A stretch of DNA of 64,000 nt, from positions 24,304,959 through 24,368,958 of the forward strand of contig NC_084812.1 of the NCBI RefSeq assembly GCF_963583255.1, written 5' to 3'. Below, piece after piece: positions 10,023-24,244 of the stretch. The translations under genes were made by a program, and so were the position numbers. Below the pieces are notes generated by a model. That model saw only the letters and a list, made by a program, of their open reading frames with translations, was not told the DNA's origin and did no database searches. Each line of letters begins with the position of its first letter. The first letter of the stretch is position 1. The stretch comes from Pyrus communis (Eukaryota > Streptophyta > Magnoliopsida > Rosales > Rosaceae).

Positions 10023-13000
10023 ATGGAAGAGTAAGTGTTGTTTTACTAATTAATTTTTTGGAAAATTTTAATTGTATTTTTAATTTTAGCTGAAATCAAT
10101 AGAAATGAACTTCGATTTGATGATGGAATGCAGGGAAAATGCAGTGGAGCTTTTACAGCGGTTTCGCCGCGACAGGCGAATGCTTCTTGATTTTATACTT
10201 GCCGGTAGCTTGATAAAGAAGGTTATAATGCCTCCCGGTGCGGTTACGCTCGATGATGTGGATCTAGACCAAGTTAGTGTTGATTATGTGATCAATTGTG
10301 CTAAGAAAGGTGGTCTCTTGCGTTTATTTATTGTCGATTTTCGAGTTGTATTCTTCGTTGGAGTTTCTTTCTTTGCACACACTGACGATTTTGACAATGT
10401 AGGTGGAATGCTTGAGCTTTCGGAAGCTATTAGGGACTACCATGACCATACCGGTTTACCGCAAATGGTATGTGCAATTTATGACATGATGTAGTGAGTT
10501 ATTTTCATTTTTAGGTTCAGGATTTGAATCTGGTCCCAAATTAAGACCCATCATGCATGTATAATTCCCATTTAAATGGTCATCTGTAGCTCCTCCGCTT
10601 TTACTTATCTTTTTTGGGTTGTGGTTAAATACGTAACTCAGATATTAGTTTATTTTCTTTTGTAATTTGGATTGGGATATCCATAAAAATTCCTAATCGG
10701 TAATCTTCTGCCTATTGTCATGTTCATTTCCTTGTGTTTCTGTTAATTTGTTTGCTTATTTTATATGTTTTCTGTTGATTATTTCCACTTTACCAGAACA
10801 ATACAGGTTCAGCTGGCGAGTTCTTTTTGGTTACAAATCCTGACTTTTCTGGTTCTCCTCCAAAAAGGGCACCGCCACCTGTTCCTGAATTTGTGCCGCC
10901 TCCCGTTATCATGCCGCCTCCAAGTGTTATATCATCTGTTCCTGATCTTGACTCATCTCCGGTTGCATTAAGTGTGTCAAAATCAGAATCCTTTAACTCT
11001 ACACAAGTTCAAGAACTTACGGTAGATGATATTGAGGATTTTGAGGATGATGATATCGATGAGGCTGACAGTGTCCTCATTTCACGAAGGACACGAAATG
11101 ATGCTGCTGATCTTGCTCTTGGATTGCCTCCTTTTAAGACAGGTACTAGATTTTTAAGCCCAGGTGGATATGATGCTTTTAGTGTTGTGTGGAGCCAAGG
11201 TGCAAAATAGCCGGAACACTAAATGCACGTGCATGTATATCAATAATTCAATATTTATATATTTTTTCCAAATTTCTGTTAGATTGTTATGCTTATATGG
11301 TGTAATAATCAATCATACAGGCATTCTTAATTCACGTGTTACTCGAGAGTGAAAACATGTGTTATGGCCCTGGCTATATTTCAATCTATAACTACTACCA
11401 ATCTGTACACCACTATTTGTTTATAACTTTCATTGAAATTTGGATACATTTGTTAGAAATTAGAAAAATTGGGAAGTACTAAAGAGGTATAGTCTATAGA
11501 CTATAGAGTGACCTACAGGTATACTGTTCAGACAGATCTGTCTGCTTTTTCTAGATAGCCCATGAATCACTTGGCAATCAGTAGCAAAGATTGCATTTCC
11601 AGCTCCTAGGTTGACTGATGAAAATTGAAACATGACTCATAATTTATTTTCTTCTTTTCCTTCTTTTTCAGCTATCACAGAAGATGGTCTCTGTGAAACT
11701 GCATATGAAATCCTTTTGGCATGTGCTGGTGCTTCAGGGTATGCTTTTAGTTTCTTATTTGGTCTGCAAATACTTTGTAATGCCTTGAATGTTCTGTTAT
11801 GACACCATCCGTGCTTGCCCTCTCTCTGTCTGAACAGGGGTCTCATTGTGCCTTCAAAAGAGAAAAAGAAAGACAAAAGGTCCAAGCTGATGAGGAAACT
11901 TGGACGAAGTAGAAATGAAAATGCTTTGAGTCAGTCTCAACGAGCCCCTGGATTGGTTGGGTTATTGGAGACTATGCGTGTTCAAATGGAGGTATTTACT
12001 AGTCGTTTACTTTTCAAAAGGATGCATTACCAGTCTGTTTCCTTTTTTCTTTCCTCTCCATTTAAAGTTGAGATAGCTTTTGTTATTATAAAGATGGAAC
12101 TCCTCCATCATCCCAATCAGATAGGCAATTGGCGTATGGATTTTGAGAAGTTCTTTATGAGGCTATCACATAGACGGTGTTTGAAAAGAATTAGAAATGA
12201 ATGATGTTTATTAATGGTAGCTACAAATATGTTCGCGGGCATATTTGTTTTCTAAATATAAAATATTTTTATAAACATATTTTATGTTAGTACAGTCCTG
12301 TTTGTACTCTTATATGGTACAATACGAACACAGTACAGCTTATCCGGCCACTTAGTTCTGTACAGTACCACCAAATAGTACTAAGGTTAAGACAATGCAA
12401 AATAGTACATTAGCATTGGATTGAAATTGTGCAGTTCAGTCCTGTGCACTAAACAAGCCCGGTAGAGTAGTTAAGAACTATGTAAGCACGAAGGACTTTA
12501 TGGAATGTTTTTCTTTTGAAGCTGGAGGGTTAATACTGCTTTTATCATATACAAGCTTCTCAGTTCTATGGAGTATGGACCATATTATCATCTGGTTCTG
12601 CTAGTTCCTAGCAAATGTGATGTATAATTATATTTTCAGCGGGCCAGTAATTAGATATGGTACATGCATATGTTAATCTTGTATGCATTGGTGGCCATCA
12701 CTTCAAGCTGCTATGAACTGTAAAAGTTGTTAGTAGGATCAGTTTTTTCTTTCCATATTTGGGTACGTACTGAATGTATTCCTCTTTAAGTGACCCTATC
12801 TGTAGCTCATTAATTGGGATTGTAGTTTATATGGCAACAGCCAGAGGGATTTTTGAAATCCTGCTGGTTGCTGATATGGTTCTTTATGCTGTCCTGCTGA
12901 ACTGTATTTCTTTTTGTTCTTATTGGCCATACTTACGGATGCAGATATCTGAGGCAATGGACATCAGGACTAGACAAGGGCTGCTTAATGCCCTAGCAGG

Positions 13001-16000
13001 AAAAGTGGGAAAAAGAATGGATACCTTACTAGTTCCTCTGGAACTTTTATGCTGTATTTCACGAACAGAATTCTCTGACAAGAAGGCGTATATACGGTGG
13101 CAGAATAGGCAGGTAAGTTCTATTCCTTACAATCTCTTTCATTTTCTGTTGATATGTTTTATTGTCCTATTTGGTGAAATTGGACGGGGGTGACCATATC
13201 CGTACATGACTTCCAAATTGAGAAATTCTCTCTTTTTTTTTTTTTTTTTGTCACAGTTGAATATATTGGAGGAGGGGCTTCTCAACTTCCCTGTTGTTGG
13301 ATTTGGGGAATCTGGACGCAAAGCGAGTGAGTTTAGGATCCTGTTAGCAAAGATTGAAGAATCTGAGGTGCGTCTTATGTCTTTCTAAATGGTTGCAATG
13401 CCCTCTATCACGAAATTAGAAATTAAAATTTAAGTTTTCTATTTGAATTTTGAACCCATAGTTCACCCCGCATTCGAAATACACTACAATTTTTAATTAA
13501 AACTCTCATCTTTTTCTTAGAAAACCCACCATGTGTTCCAAAATTGCTCCTATACCCACACTAGGAAGCCCAACACACAACTTACTTCCTTCAGTAACCC
13601 TAAACTCTAAACCAAAACATGCCTAAGCCACCATTTTAAGGTATTATTTTGGTATCACTGGTTTGAAAGGTTGAGTTGATAAAATGGAGTTTAGTGGTAT
13701 TCTTCCATAAAAAGGAGTTCTCTTGCCTTAAATCAGCCAGTTGTTAAATTAGAAGCCTTTCTGGTTGGCCACATTCATAAACTATCAATTGGTCAATTGA
13801 ATTTATACATTCTGCTGAAGGCTCTGACTTGTTCCTAGAGAGGTAAAGAAAATGTAGAGATTTGGCTGAGTTCCTTAAAAATCTTTTACTTTTTAGTTTT
13901 TATAATATATAAAGTAAAATTGAAAGATACATTATTCTTTTGCCTTGTTTGGATACTCCCTTATACCTTTTCGGAGTATTCATGATATAATTCATAGCTT
14001 TCTGCTATTTTTTAATTTATCTGTTTTGTTTTTCATTTTCCTTTTTTCCTTCTCTTTTGATTGCAGTCTCTTCCACCATCCACGGGTGAACTCCAACGAA
14101 CGGAATGCTTGAGATCTCTTCGAGAGATTGCCACTCCACTTGCTGAGAGGCCTGCTCGTGGTGACTTAACCGGTGAAGTATGCCACTGGGCAGATGGTTA
14201 TCACTTGAATGTTAGACTATATGAGAAACTGCTTCTCAGTGTCTTTGATATGTTGGACGAGGGAAAGCTGACTGAGGTTAGTACTTTTTGTTCTTGGCCA
14301 TGGCAACATGACTCTGTCAAAGGAGGATTTAATTCTACAAAAGAAGTGCTTTCATCTATGTTGCCAAGTCACTTTCTGCTTGATTGGTTTTAGAAGCTTT
14401 CTGGAGTTGGGTTAAGATCTCCATTCTGTTTGAAATTCTGAATTTAACTGATACCTGGGCGCATTTGGTAACACTTCCGCATTTGGTCTGGGTTCTTTTT
14501 CAGTTAAATATGAAAAGGAAATGTATGTTAGAAAGGAGGGAGGGAGGAAGAAGGAAGAAGGGATAAATGCTGGAGAATGTGTGAAATAACAACTATTTTG
14601 AATTGCTTTTAGTTTTTAGTTTTCATTTCAAATATGATTTCACCAACATTTTGTCTTCATCCCTCCCTCCCATGCATTTATACTCTTATCTTTTGAGAAA
14701 AAAAAAAAAAAAACCCGAAGAGTTCCAAAAGGGTCTGAATATGACATTTAGCATATTCTCGGAAAATTGGATTTTTTGCATGCTTTCAGTGTCAACTTGG
14801 TATCCCAATCAGATTTCAGAATTTGTACAGCAAAATAGTTGTAATTTGCTTTCCTGGATAGTGATTTAGGGTAATCTAGGAAATGTAACCTTCCAGTTAT
14901 GGGGTGGGTGCTACCGTGTTAGGGTCAAAACAATTATAGATTCAAGGCTTGGAACTGTAGAAAGAAAGGTTCAAAGGTTTTATTAATTAAAAGGTTGAAT
15001 CTTGATGGTTGAAGCTGATGGACACCATAGAAGGATACTTTCAGAGTTCTAGCACCCATTCATAGTAATATTTTGGAATGTTGCTATAGAGGGTTTTAGT
15101 TGGTAATAAAGGAAAAAGAGTTACAATCCTGAAGGGATGATAAAAGAGAAAAATCAAGTTTGTTCTAGCAAGATGAACGGCATACAGAGAAAGAGATAGA
15201 ATACACTTAAAGTTCAAATGGTTTTAGGGAATTCTTATTGGCACTCCAAATCAGTCATACTGCATTCCTCTTAAGTGGAGATTATCTCATATGTTCTTAT
15301 AAGGGAGGAGTGTGGGATGACTATTTTAGAGTGCCTGTCACCTCTCCTAAGTACACAGTTGACTAAATTATAGATTCTTAGACCAAGGTAGATGTAATAA
15401 AATTATTATCTAGTTAAGGTAACTACTTCTTAAACACAGGGACCTATTTAGTTCCAGCACTCCTGCATCTGAGGAATTTCTGGACTCAAAACAATTGATA
15501 AATACTAAATATAAAGTTCTCCCTGATTTATGAAATTCCAGTACTGCCTATGTGAGGAAAAAAAGTCAAAACTCAGCTCATAACTGAAGACTCAATATGC
15601 AAATTGTTTTAACCTTAGACTCTTTATTACTCGAACATCAAAATCAATAATAGCCGTTTGTCCATTGTGTGATGACTCCAGTTGTAAATACTCAAGTCAC
15701 CAGATATGGAATTTACGATGAACGCAGAAGCTAGGCTTTTTCTCTGTCTCTCATAGTCTCTAGCTCATCTTTATTTCCAGGAAGTAGAAGAAATACTTGA
15801 GCTCGTGAAGTCGACATGGCGTGTTTTAGGAATCACGGAGACCATTCATTACACCTGCTATGCATGGGTCTTGTTCCGTCAGGTATAAAGGCCACAAGAT
15901 TTATTTTCTATTTGAATGGACCTACAGCCCCTAAAATGATTTTTTTTCCTTATATAATGTAATTGTTTATAACTTCATTTGTGATGGAGATTGGAGGGTA

Positions 16001-16096
16001 CGATTGACATGTCTCATACTGTTACAGTTATTATTTATATTCTAAAAAGATGGTCTTTCATACATTCACTAGAGGATATGGACTTAACAAACAAAG

Positions 16097-16138
<42 letters not shown>

Positions 16139-19100
16139 CAAACACACACAGAGATACGTACGTGCAGTATGCATACCATATAGAGTTATATAACATGTTG
16201 ATGATAATTTTCCTTTAGTTCGAGGCCCTTCGGACCTATAGGCCTATGAGTTACACAAAGGAAGGCACTCGTACCCCATCCCATGAACCTCAAATCCATG
16301 CTGCAAACATCCATATCTTGGGAACCTTCAATGTATTTCTAACATTTTAAAATTGTATACCTAGAGCATCTTGAAGAGTTGAACTTGCATTGAATGGCAC
16401 TGGTAATAGATATCAGCTTTGTTTTTTAACAAATTGACATTTCTTCTTGTACTTTTGAGCTGGTAAATCTTTTCATGGGGAACGGAAGTGTACTACATAT
16501 ATGTCATATAGTGACATAAATTCATGCATGTTTTTGGATGGTTTTAAGTATAAAGATGCTCATAGTGGAGTCACTGGGATGTCTTTCATCGGCGGCTTCT
16601 TCTGTCAGCATGCTATTATGTCAAATATCTACCCACTAATCTTCTTTGAGTCGCTCCATTCTACAAAAATTGTGTATTATTTTCAATTCTGGGTTTCTTT
16701 TCAGCCAGTTTTGTTCTTTCTATTTCTTCTGTTTCCTTTTTGTTTGTTCTCATCAATATTTTGTGGAAGTTCAATTAGAAAATTCTTGTTAGTTAATACC
16801 ATCACCGTTCACATTTTATGTTGGTTCTGTCATCACAGCATGTTATTACTAGCGAGCAAGGAATTTTACAACATGCCATTGAACAGTTAAAGAAAATACC
16901 ATTGAAGGAACAACGGGGACCACAGGAGAGGTCACACTTGAAGAGTTTGCATTGTAGAGTTGAAGGCGATCAGGGGCATAAAGATTTATCTTTCTTACAG
17001 TCATTCTTATTGCCAATTCAGAAGTGGGCTGATAAGCAATTAGGAGATTACCATCTGCACTTTGCTGAGGTAGGCAAAATTATACTTGGGTGTGGACCTT
17101 GTGTTTAATTTTATTTTTTGTAGCGCCAATGCTAGCTTTTGTTGAATAGTTATTTTTAATCTGTGTATGCTACTATGCTTGCTCTTTTACTTTTGTGGAA
17201 ATAACTATCATATGCGTTGTGCCCATTCACTGCTTGCATGATCTATCATGTATGCTCAATTGCTCATGCACATACTTTATGCAGCTCTTTTCTACTTTTA
17301 GTTACTTTTACCAAGGAATTCTCCTAGTTTTGCAACTCAATACTCTTAAACTTCTCATGTACATTATAGGTGCCAGGTTTGATGGAGAATATAGTAGCAG
17401 TTGCGATGATTGCTCGGAGGCTTCTGTTGGAGGAACCTGAAGCAGTATGTGTAGACTCAAAAGAAACTTTGTGCTTGACTTATATTAGAGAATAATTCTT
17501 GGCTTCTCATCAGTGGGGAGAAACTTCGTTGTCACTGCTAAGGTGTTAGTTGAAGTGGTGGGACCAACCACTTTCACCAATTGGTGACATGATGAGAAGC
17601 CAACCATGGTTTTTGTAGAATAAAACTATTTTGACTTTCCAACTTTTTGATGTTATTTTTCTTGTGTGATGAAATTTATTTTTCCCCAATTGCAATATCT
17701 GGATTTTTTCTCTCTTTTATTTTAATAAAAATGACACAAATTCAAATGTAATGTCAACTTGTAAACTTTTTAAAGCTGAATTTCTTTTTTGACAGGCAAT
17801 GCTTCAATCCACATCCAACACAGATGAAGATCAGATAGAATTATATATATCATCTTCTATTAAGAATGCATTTACAAGGGTAAGTGTTACAGTTGATTTA
17901 ATAGGGTTGTTGGCTGACAAAGTATATTAGAAAAGCTTAGTATTTCAAACAAACGAAATTTAATACGGGGAAGCTAGGCAATGAACTTCTCATTTGGTAA
18001 GAGGTGCTAGAAGATAAAAAAGAAAATTACTTGGACCATATTCTAAAGACTTAAGCTTTTGGAACTTTCGTAGACCAACAATTATCATGGTATTAGAACA
18101 GGAAAGCAAAGGCCTTTTATTTGCATCTCTCCTCATTGGTGCGTTTTATGTCAAGACAAGGAGAGTGTGCATCATGTTTTTCCCCCATCACTCTTAATTT
18201 GTACATTGGGGATCAGGCTTGATGTTTGTTCTTATTATGAAGCAGTAAGAGGGTCTGCAGTTGCTATGTTTTATGTTCATTGGTTGTTAATCTGGTGAAC
18301 TAAGTTTCTCCTGAAAGCATTTAAGTTGCGGATATAACGGACTGTCGTGTTTTGTTGTGGTTAAATCTGTTGCGTCCAGTACACAATTTATCCAATGGTC
18401 ACATTCTTCATTGAACTCATATGCATATGTAATATAACAATGAGCACACTGCACGCTATACCTGTTGATAACCCTTGAAGTTCAATGATGATATAGACAA
18501 CTTTTCATTAAGGACTTTGTACTGAAACATGGCTTTAAGTTTTCCTTTTCAAAATTTTTCTCGTCATGCAGATCTTACATTCTGTTGAAAAATCAGAATT
18601 AAAGCATGAACATCCTTTGGCATTGCTTGCTGAAGAGACGAAGAAACTTTTGAAAAAAGATGCAACCATGTTCATGCCAATTTTGTCCCAGAGGCATCCA
18701 CAAGCAACTGCTGTCTCAGCCTCACTCCTTCATAGGATTTATGGCAACAAGTTGGTAAGCTTATATGCTGTTTCTTAATGTGAACTACATTTTACATATA
18801 TTTTGTCCATAATACAGTATTCTTTTAGGTGGATGTGGGGAACTTAGTACTGATGTCTTATTTCAGAAACCTTTTCTTCGTGCTGCTGAACATCTGACAG
18901 AAGATGTAGTATCTGTATTTCCAGCAGCTGACAGCCTTGAGCAATACATTATGGAACTTATTACGTCCGCTTGTAGAGAGGAAACTGCAGATGTATTCTG
19001 TAGGAAACTAGCTCCATACGAGGCGAGTGACTCAATTTTCTTACATTACATATTTTCCTTATTTCTTTTTAGTTTCAAAATTTAATGTGAGCTTATTCTG

Positions 19101-22100
19101 ATAGTGTATAGTCATGGATGTGCACAATTGGAATATAGACTTGATTCTGCTAAGTTAAAGCTGATTAATTACAAAGATGCAAACAATGTCAGGTTTACCA
19201 TGTAGCACTAGTTGCATTGCTTCTTACCATCTTCTTATTAAGCTTCTTATATATTTCTAGATTGAATCTATATCTGGAACATTGGTGATGCGTTGGGTCA
19301 ATTCGCAACTTGGAAGGATCTTAGGTTGGGTTGAACGGGCTATTCAGCAGGAGGTAAAAGTTACAGTTTATCCTTATTTATTTATTTAGCGCATCTTTTG
19401 TTCTCATCTGGAAAACCTGCATTCCTCACTTTGTTGTTTCTCTGTTGAGTTTCTAAATGTTCATGTGCATCATTTTACAGAGGTGGGACCCAATATCACC
19501 TCAACAGCGGCATGGGAGTTCAATCGTTGAAGTATTTAGGATTGTGGAGGAGGTATGACTTTGTTCGTTTGGGTATAAGAAAAAAATCATTTTAGGGATA
19601 AATCAATTATAATATTGTCGGTAGTTGACAATATTGTTGGTTATTCCTATTGGAGCTATCTAATTTAACTTAGTACATATGTGACATGTATAAATATAAC
19701 AAACATATCATAAACTTAGTAAATAGTGATAAATCAGTTTCTTTATTGTTTGGACGTACTTGTTGGATTGGTATTCAAATGTATTATCTATTTCTGGCAC
19801 TGGTCAGATACCTCTAACAATACTGATGTGTTTCCTTGTAAACATCTCTTTGTGCAGACTGTTGACCAATTTTTTGATCTCAAGGTTCCAATGAGGCCTA
19901 CAGAATTGAGTGGTTTGTTTCGTGGAGTTGACAATGCGTTTCAAGTGTTTGCTAATCTCGTCATTGACAAATTGGGTAGGTGCTATTTGGGAGAACTAAA
20001 TATACAATAAAGGAAAAAGAAAACAGAATTTGTCTTCAGGATTTGCAAGAGTTAAGAAAATTTCATAGAGATCCTAGCTCTTGGTTTGCCCTCGACCCTT
20101 TTCTCTTTTTCCTTTTTCCCACATCACAAAGGTTGTAGGTTAAGTCCTGTGCTCCCATGTGATTATATCATCCAGTAGGGATGAGTTGTGCAGTTCTAAA
20201 TTGGTCATGGTGTGTTGTCACAGTTCTGAAAACTTCCATGTTTCCCTTACTCTATGTCGTTTGTATTCCCTTGGCAAAAATTGTTTATCTGGCCTTATTG
20301 AGAATTGATCTCTTATTGATTTTCTTGGTGGACATTATTGAAACACTCATTTTGCTCAATTGTTCTTTGCTTTACCACTGGACCCCAAAAACTTAAGCTG
20401 TTAAGGAATGAGTTAACACTATCTATGAAGCTAAACCCTTCTTCGCATGCAACCCATCATGCACACGAAGCTAAACCCTTCTTCACGTGCACCTTGCAAG
20501 TGAACAAAGAAGTGGGTCATGTGGTTTCAAACCCGGGACCTCCAACTACCAAAGCCTGATTACCAGTAATGGTCAACCTTGTATATTAAGCTAACAAGAT
20601 TTTTTATTCTTCTCTACATGGTACAAATGGTTTTTGTCCTTTTTATTTCTTGTTGTCTACCCTTATTCTACCCACATAGACCTTAATTTTTGATTTTGGT
20701 CATGCAGCTACTAAGGAGGATTTAATTCCACCAGTGCCCATTCTTACAAGATACAGGAAGGAAGCTGGAATAAAGGCTTTTGTAAAGAAGGAACTATTTG
20801 ATCCTCGGCTGCCTGATGAGAGAAGGTCTACTGAAATTAGTTTTAGAACGACTCCAACCCTTTGTGTGCAGTTAAATACACTTTATGTAAGTTCAGGTTT
20901 AGCTTATTTTCGTTAAGAACCTGCTCTCTCTCTCTCTCTTGGAATTTCTTGATGATATATTAGTATGAAATGCAACTAAGTATATCTCCTCTAGGCGTCC
21001 TGTGAACTTATAATGTTTATGTTCTTATATTGTACGCTGCCTAAGTTAGAAAATGATTAGTTATGTATATGTGATTCTTAAAATGCTGATAATGCATGCC
21101 ATTCTTTGATATTTTCTATACTAGTGCATATCAAAATTGAATTGAAGTGATCTCTCTCTAGTAACCTACTGAAGCACTGGCCAGTCTACAGTTATATCAG
21201 AGCTGGCTTTAGAAGTAGATGTATTCTTTTCCAGCAAAAACATGGATGCTGATGAGACCTAAGTTTCATATGGATGTGATGTGATGGCACTCTGTTATAT
21301 ATGCTAAAGACATATGCTAAAGATCTTTAGTTGCATCCATATTTGATGGTCATCTCGTTTTTGTACACCATGTCTGTTATGTTTAAATTTGTTTGTCTAC
21401 ATATACTTTATTCTGTATAGGCATTTGATTGCCAATATGATTATCTAAAACAATCTGGTTTTATTTGTGCTATTCACAGTATGCAATCAGTCAGTTGAAT
21501 AAGTTGGAAGATAGCATTTGGGAGCGATGGACGAAGAAGAAGCCCCGCCAAAAACTTATCAGTATGTGTTAAAAAGTGGTTTATAACCTTATATCCGTTT
21601 GAAATCTTTCCATTTACAAGAGTTTAGGTTGAGGAATGCATATGCTATTATTTACTCGCAATCTCTCGGAGGGCTGATATATTGACTATTTTTTTGTAAC
21701 TTTGTAGAGAAATCCATAGACGAAAAGTCAAAAAGTTTCACCCAAAAGGACACGTTTGATGGCAGTAGAAAAGATATAAATGCCGCTATAGATCGAATAT
21801 GCGAGTTCACTGGTACAAGAATTTTGTTATTTAATGATGTCCTATTCCTTGGAAAACTAGAGAACACTTATTAATGTACCAACTTTTGTTGCAGGAACTA
21901 AAATTATCTTCTGGGATTTGAGGGAACCGTTTATTGACAATTTATATAAACCAAGTGTTTCTCTTTCGAGGTTCGAAGCAGTGTACGAACCACTTGATAC
22001 GGTCAGATTTATCCCTTTTGGAAGCTATATTCTATTTTTATGTGGTATCTGTCACGTTGCATATCATTTATGTGTCACCCATTATGAATTTTACATCTTC

Positions 22101-24244
22101 TCAATCCTTATCACCTAAATTGTATATAAGTCCACTAACTAATTTTGTCATGTGCATAATGGTAGCACAGTCTAACCATTAAATCGAGGGTGCCCTGGGG
22201 GTTTGAGCTAAATCTCATGAGAAAGATCCATCAACTTGAATAATAGGTTCAAGTAATAGTTGTAGTTGGGATGTGGCACAGTCAACATGACATAGCTTTT
22301 GTGTTGGAAGTTAGTGATGATATGAGTCATGCTCGCACCACATCAAAAATTGGATATTCACCACGGTCAATTTTGACTACCCTCCTCTTAACAACCTTGG
22401 TTGAGTTGAATAACTTTAGCAGTTGTTTAAACATATTGCTAACAGTTCAGAAGAACAAAAAAAACGAGTGCTGTGTATTTTTCTCGATTTGCCTTTAAAG
22501 TTTTATTCTTCAGTTATTAGTTTCCTTTCAACCACACTTTCTGTATCCATGTAATTTTTTAATTGATGTCGAAGACAACTATTGCAGGAACTTAGTCAAC
22601 TATGTGCTATAATTGTGGAACCACTCAGGGATCGCATTGTGACAAGTCTCCTTCAGGCAACACTGGTATCCTCCACACCCTGGCTTCTTTGAACAAATCT
22701 GTCAAAAATCCTGTAAGATATTTATATTTCAATGGAATGTTTAATTTTTTTTTTTTTTTTTTTTGGCTGTTTTACCAGGATGGTTTACTCCGCGTTCTAT
22801 TAGATGGCGGCCCATCACGAATTTTCTTGGTGGGAGATGCAAAGCTATTAGAAGAAGATTTGGAGGTCCTCAAGGTACCTGCTTTTTGCCTCTTTGAATA
22901 TCGGAAGTGGTGGTTGACCTTTGTTCTCAAAAGTTTAAGCTGTTAGATTGTGGGCAAACAATTATTAACACTCCTCACATGGGGACAACCCCTCACCACC
23001 ATTAGAGGGCCTGGCCCAACTGAATCAACCTGTATTTTGAGGTTGTCATTGTAGGGATTAGTTCTCGGATTTGCTTCTTAATACCATTAAACTTTTTTAT
23101 TTTGGTTTATCACCATACTTAAAAAGCATTGACTGTTAGAAAATAGGCCAACTATTTAATACCCATCAAGAATGAAATCTTTTTTTAATCCGGATAGATA
23201 GTCAAACAACAAACTTGCATATCCTATCTCCACAAGTTTAATCTTCACTAGTTCCATTGCGTGTTGAAAAAAAATTTACTTACAGGGAGGCATTTGAAAG
23301 TTGCTTGAACTTCATTGGGCGAAAGAAGAATTGAAATGACCTCAATTATTTATTTAAATTTCTCCCAGACTTGTCTACTTTGTGTGATACATAGACTTTC
23401 AAATTTGTATACATGCTCTTAATTTGCGTCATTGTGGATGTAAAACAGGAGTTTTTCATCTCGGGAGGAGATGGCCTTCCACGAGGAGTTGTTGAGAATC
23501 AGGTGTCACGTGTTCGGGATGTAGTAAAGTTGCACAGCTACGAGGTTAGTTCATCGTTTTCTCTGGTTGAAAATTCATAAGTGAATCAGATTATTTCAGG
23601 CATTATACTATTCTATTGCCAATAGGAATAAGGGTTGAAAAGCAAAATGTACATCTAGACAGTTGTCATTTTTTAATTCAATTTTTGACATTTCTCTTGC
23701 TTTGATTTGAACAAGTTGGTTTGTTACGAACTAAAGAGAAAAAGGGTGAAAGAGAGAAATAACCATTGTTTATGAACCATAGAACGAACCACACAATATT
23801 CGTCTTACTGGAAATAAAAGCTTATGCAAGGCATGAATACTCCCAAGGTAACGGAGTAGAGGAGTCAACAACGATCTCATTGTCGCGCATAAACTGGAGC
23901 TTGAACACACACACACACACACACAATCACACAATATTCGCAGAACTGATTTTGGTCGTGATAATGTCGACTATCTTGGTTGCTTTGGTAGATAACATTG
24001 AACTAATTATAAGATGTCTGATGTCCATTTTTTTATGGGTTCTTTTTCTTTTTACTCGTTCTGTTTACAGACTCGAGAACTGATCGACGACTTGAGGTCT
24101 TCCAGTGGCCCGGAAGCGCGGGGTGGTAGAAGCAAACTAGGGGCTGATTCTAAGACACTATTGAGAATATTATGTCATAGAGGTGATTCGGAGGCCTCTC
24201 AATTCCTCAAGAAACAGTACAAGATACCGAAGTCCGTGGCATAG
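10023..24244 (+). CDS. PATROL1: PATROL1-like protein (DUF810 / MUN-domain, Munc13-related)
   Basis: PATROL1 is a plant Munc13-like tethering factor that controls delivery of the plasma-membrane H+-ATPase AHA1 and so stomatal opening. I count 26 exons: 10023-10030, 10134-10309, 10403-10467, 10797-11142, 11672-11738, 11838-11991, 12945-13112, 13257-13367, 14067-14276, 15781-15882, 16839-17069, 17370-17444, 17796-17879, 18572-18754, 18867-19022, 19261-19353, 19481-19552, 19858-19975, 20708-20886, 21480-21561, 21708-21812, 21895-22001, 22588-22665, 22779-22874, 23449-23544, 24071-24244. All phases agree and give 1111 residues, close to the 1101 of Arabidopsis PATROL1. Diagnostic stretches: ENAVELLQR and KKVIMPPGAVTLDDVDLDQV at the N-terminus, VNSQLGRILGWVERA and WDPISPQQRHGSSIVEVFRI in the middle, and LKKQYKIPKS at the C-terminus. 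Exon 1 codes only for Met-Glu and part of Glu. The intron after 19022 starts with GC instead of GT. No inactivating change was seen. Confidence 0.93.
15236..15337. mobile_element. ~100-bp MITE in PATROL1 intron
   Basis: The inverted ends TATTGGCACTCCAAATCAGT and GACTATTTTAGAGTGCC match those of the element at 30891-31010, so the two are one family. Non-coding. Confidence 0.6.
16099..16133. repeat. (CT)n microsatellite in PATROL1 intron
   Basis: An uninterrupted run of about 17 CT dinucleotides between the exons ending 15882 and starting 16839; likely length-polymorphic. Confidence 0.9.
17499..17603. mobile_element. 105-bp hairpin element in PATROL1 intron
   Basis: It begins TTGGCTTCTCATCA and ends with the exact inverse TGATGAGAAGCCAA, 14-bp perfect arms. 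The interior (GTGGTGGGACCAACCAC) adds a second palindrome. No target duplication was identified. Confidence 0.5.
20395..20575 (-). mobile_element. Possible tRNA-derived SINE in PATROL1 intron
   Basis: On the minus strand, GGAGGTCCCGGGTTTGAAAC resembles a pol III B box, preceded by TAATCAGGCTTTGGTAG, which resembles an A-box region. A repeated GAAGCTAAACCCTTCTTC (plus strand) occurs twice in the distal part. Limits and class are uncertain. Confidence 0.35.
23905..23924. repeat. (AC)n microsatellite in PATROL1 last intron
   Basis: About ten AC dinucleotides in the intron between 23544 and 24071. Confidence 0.85.
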
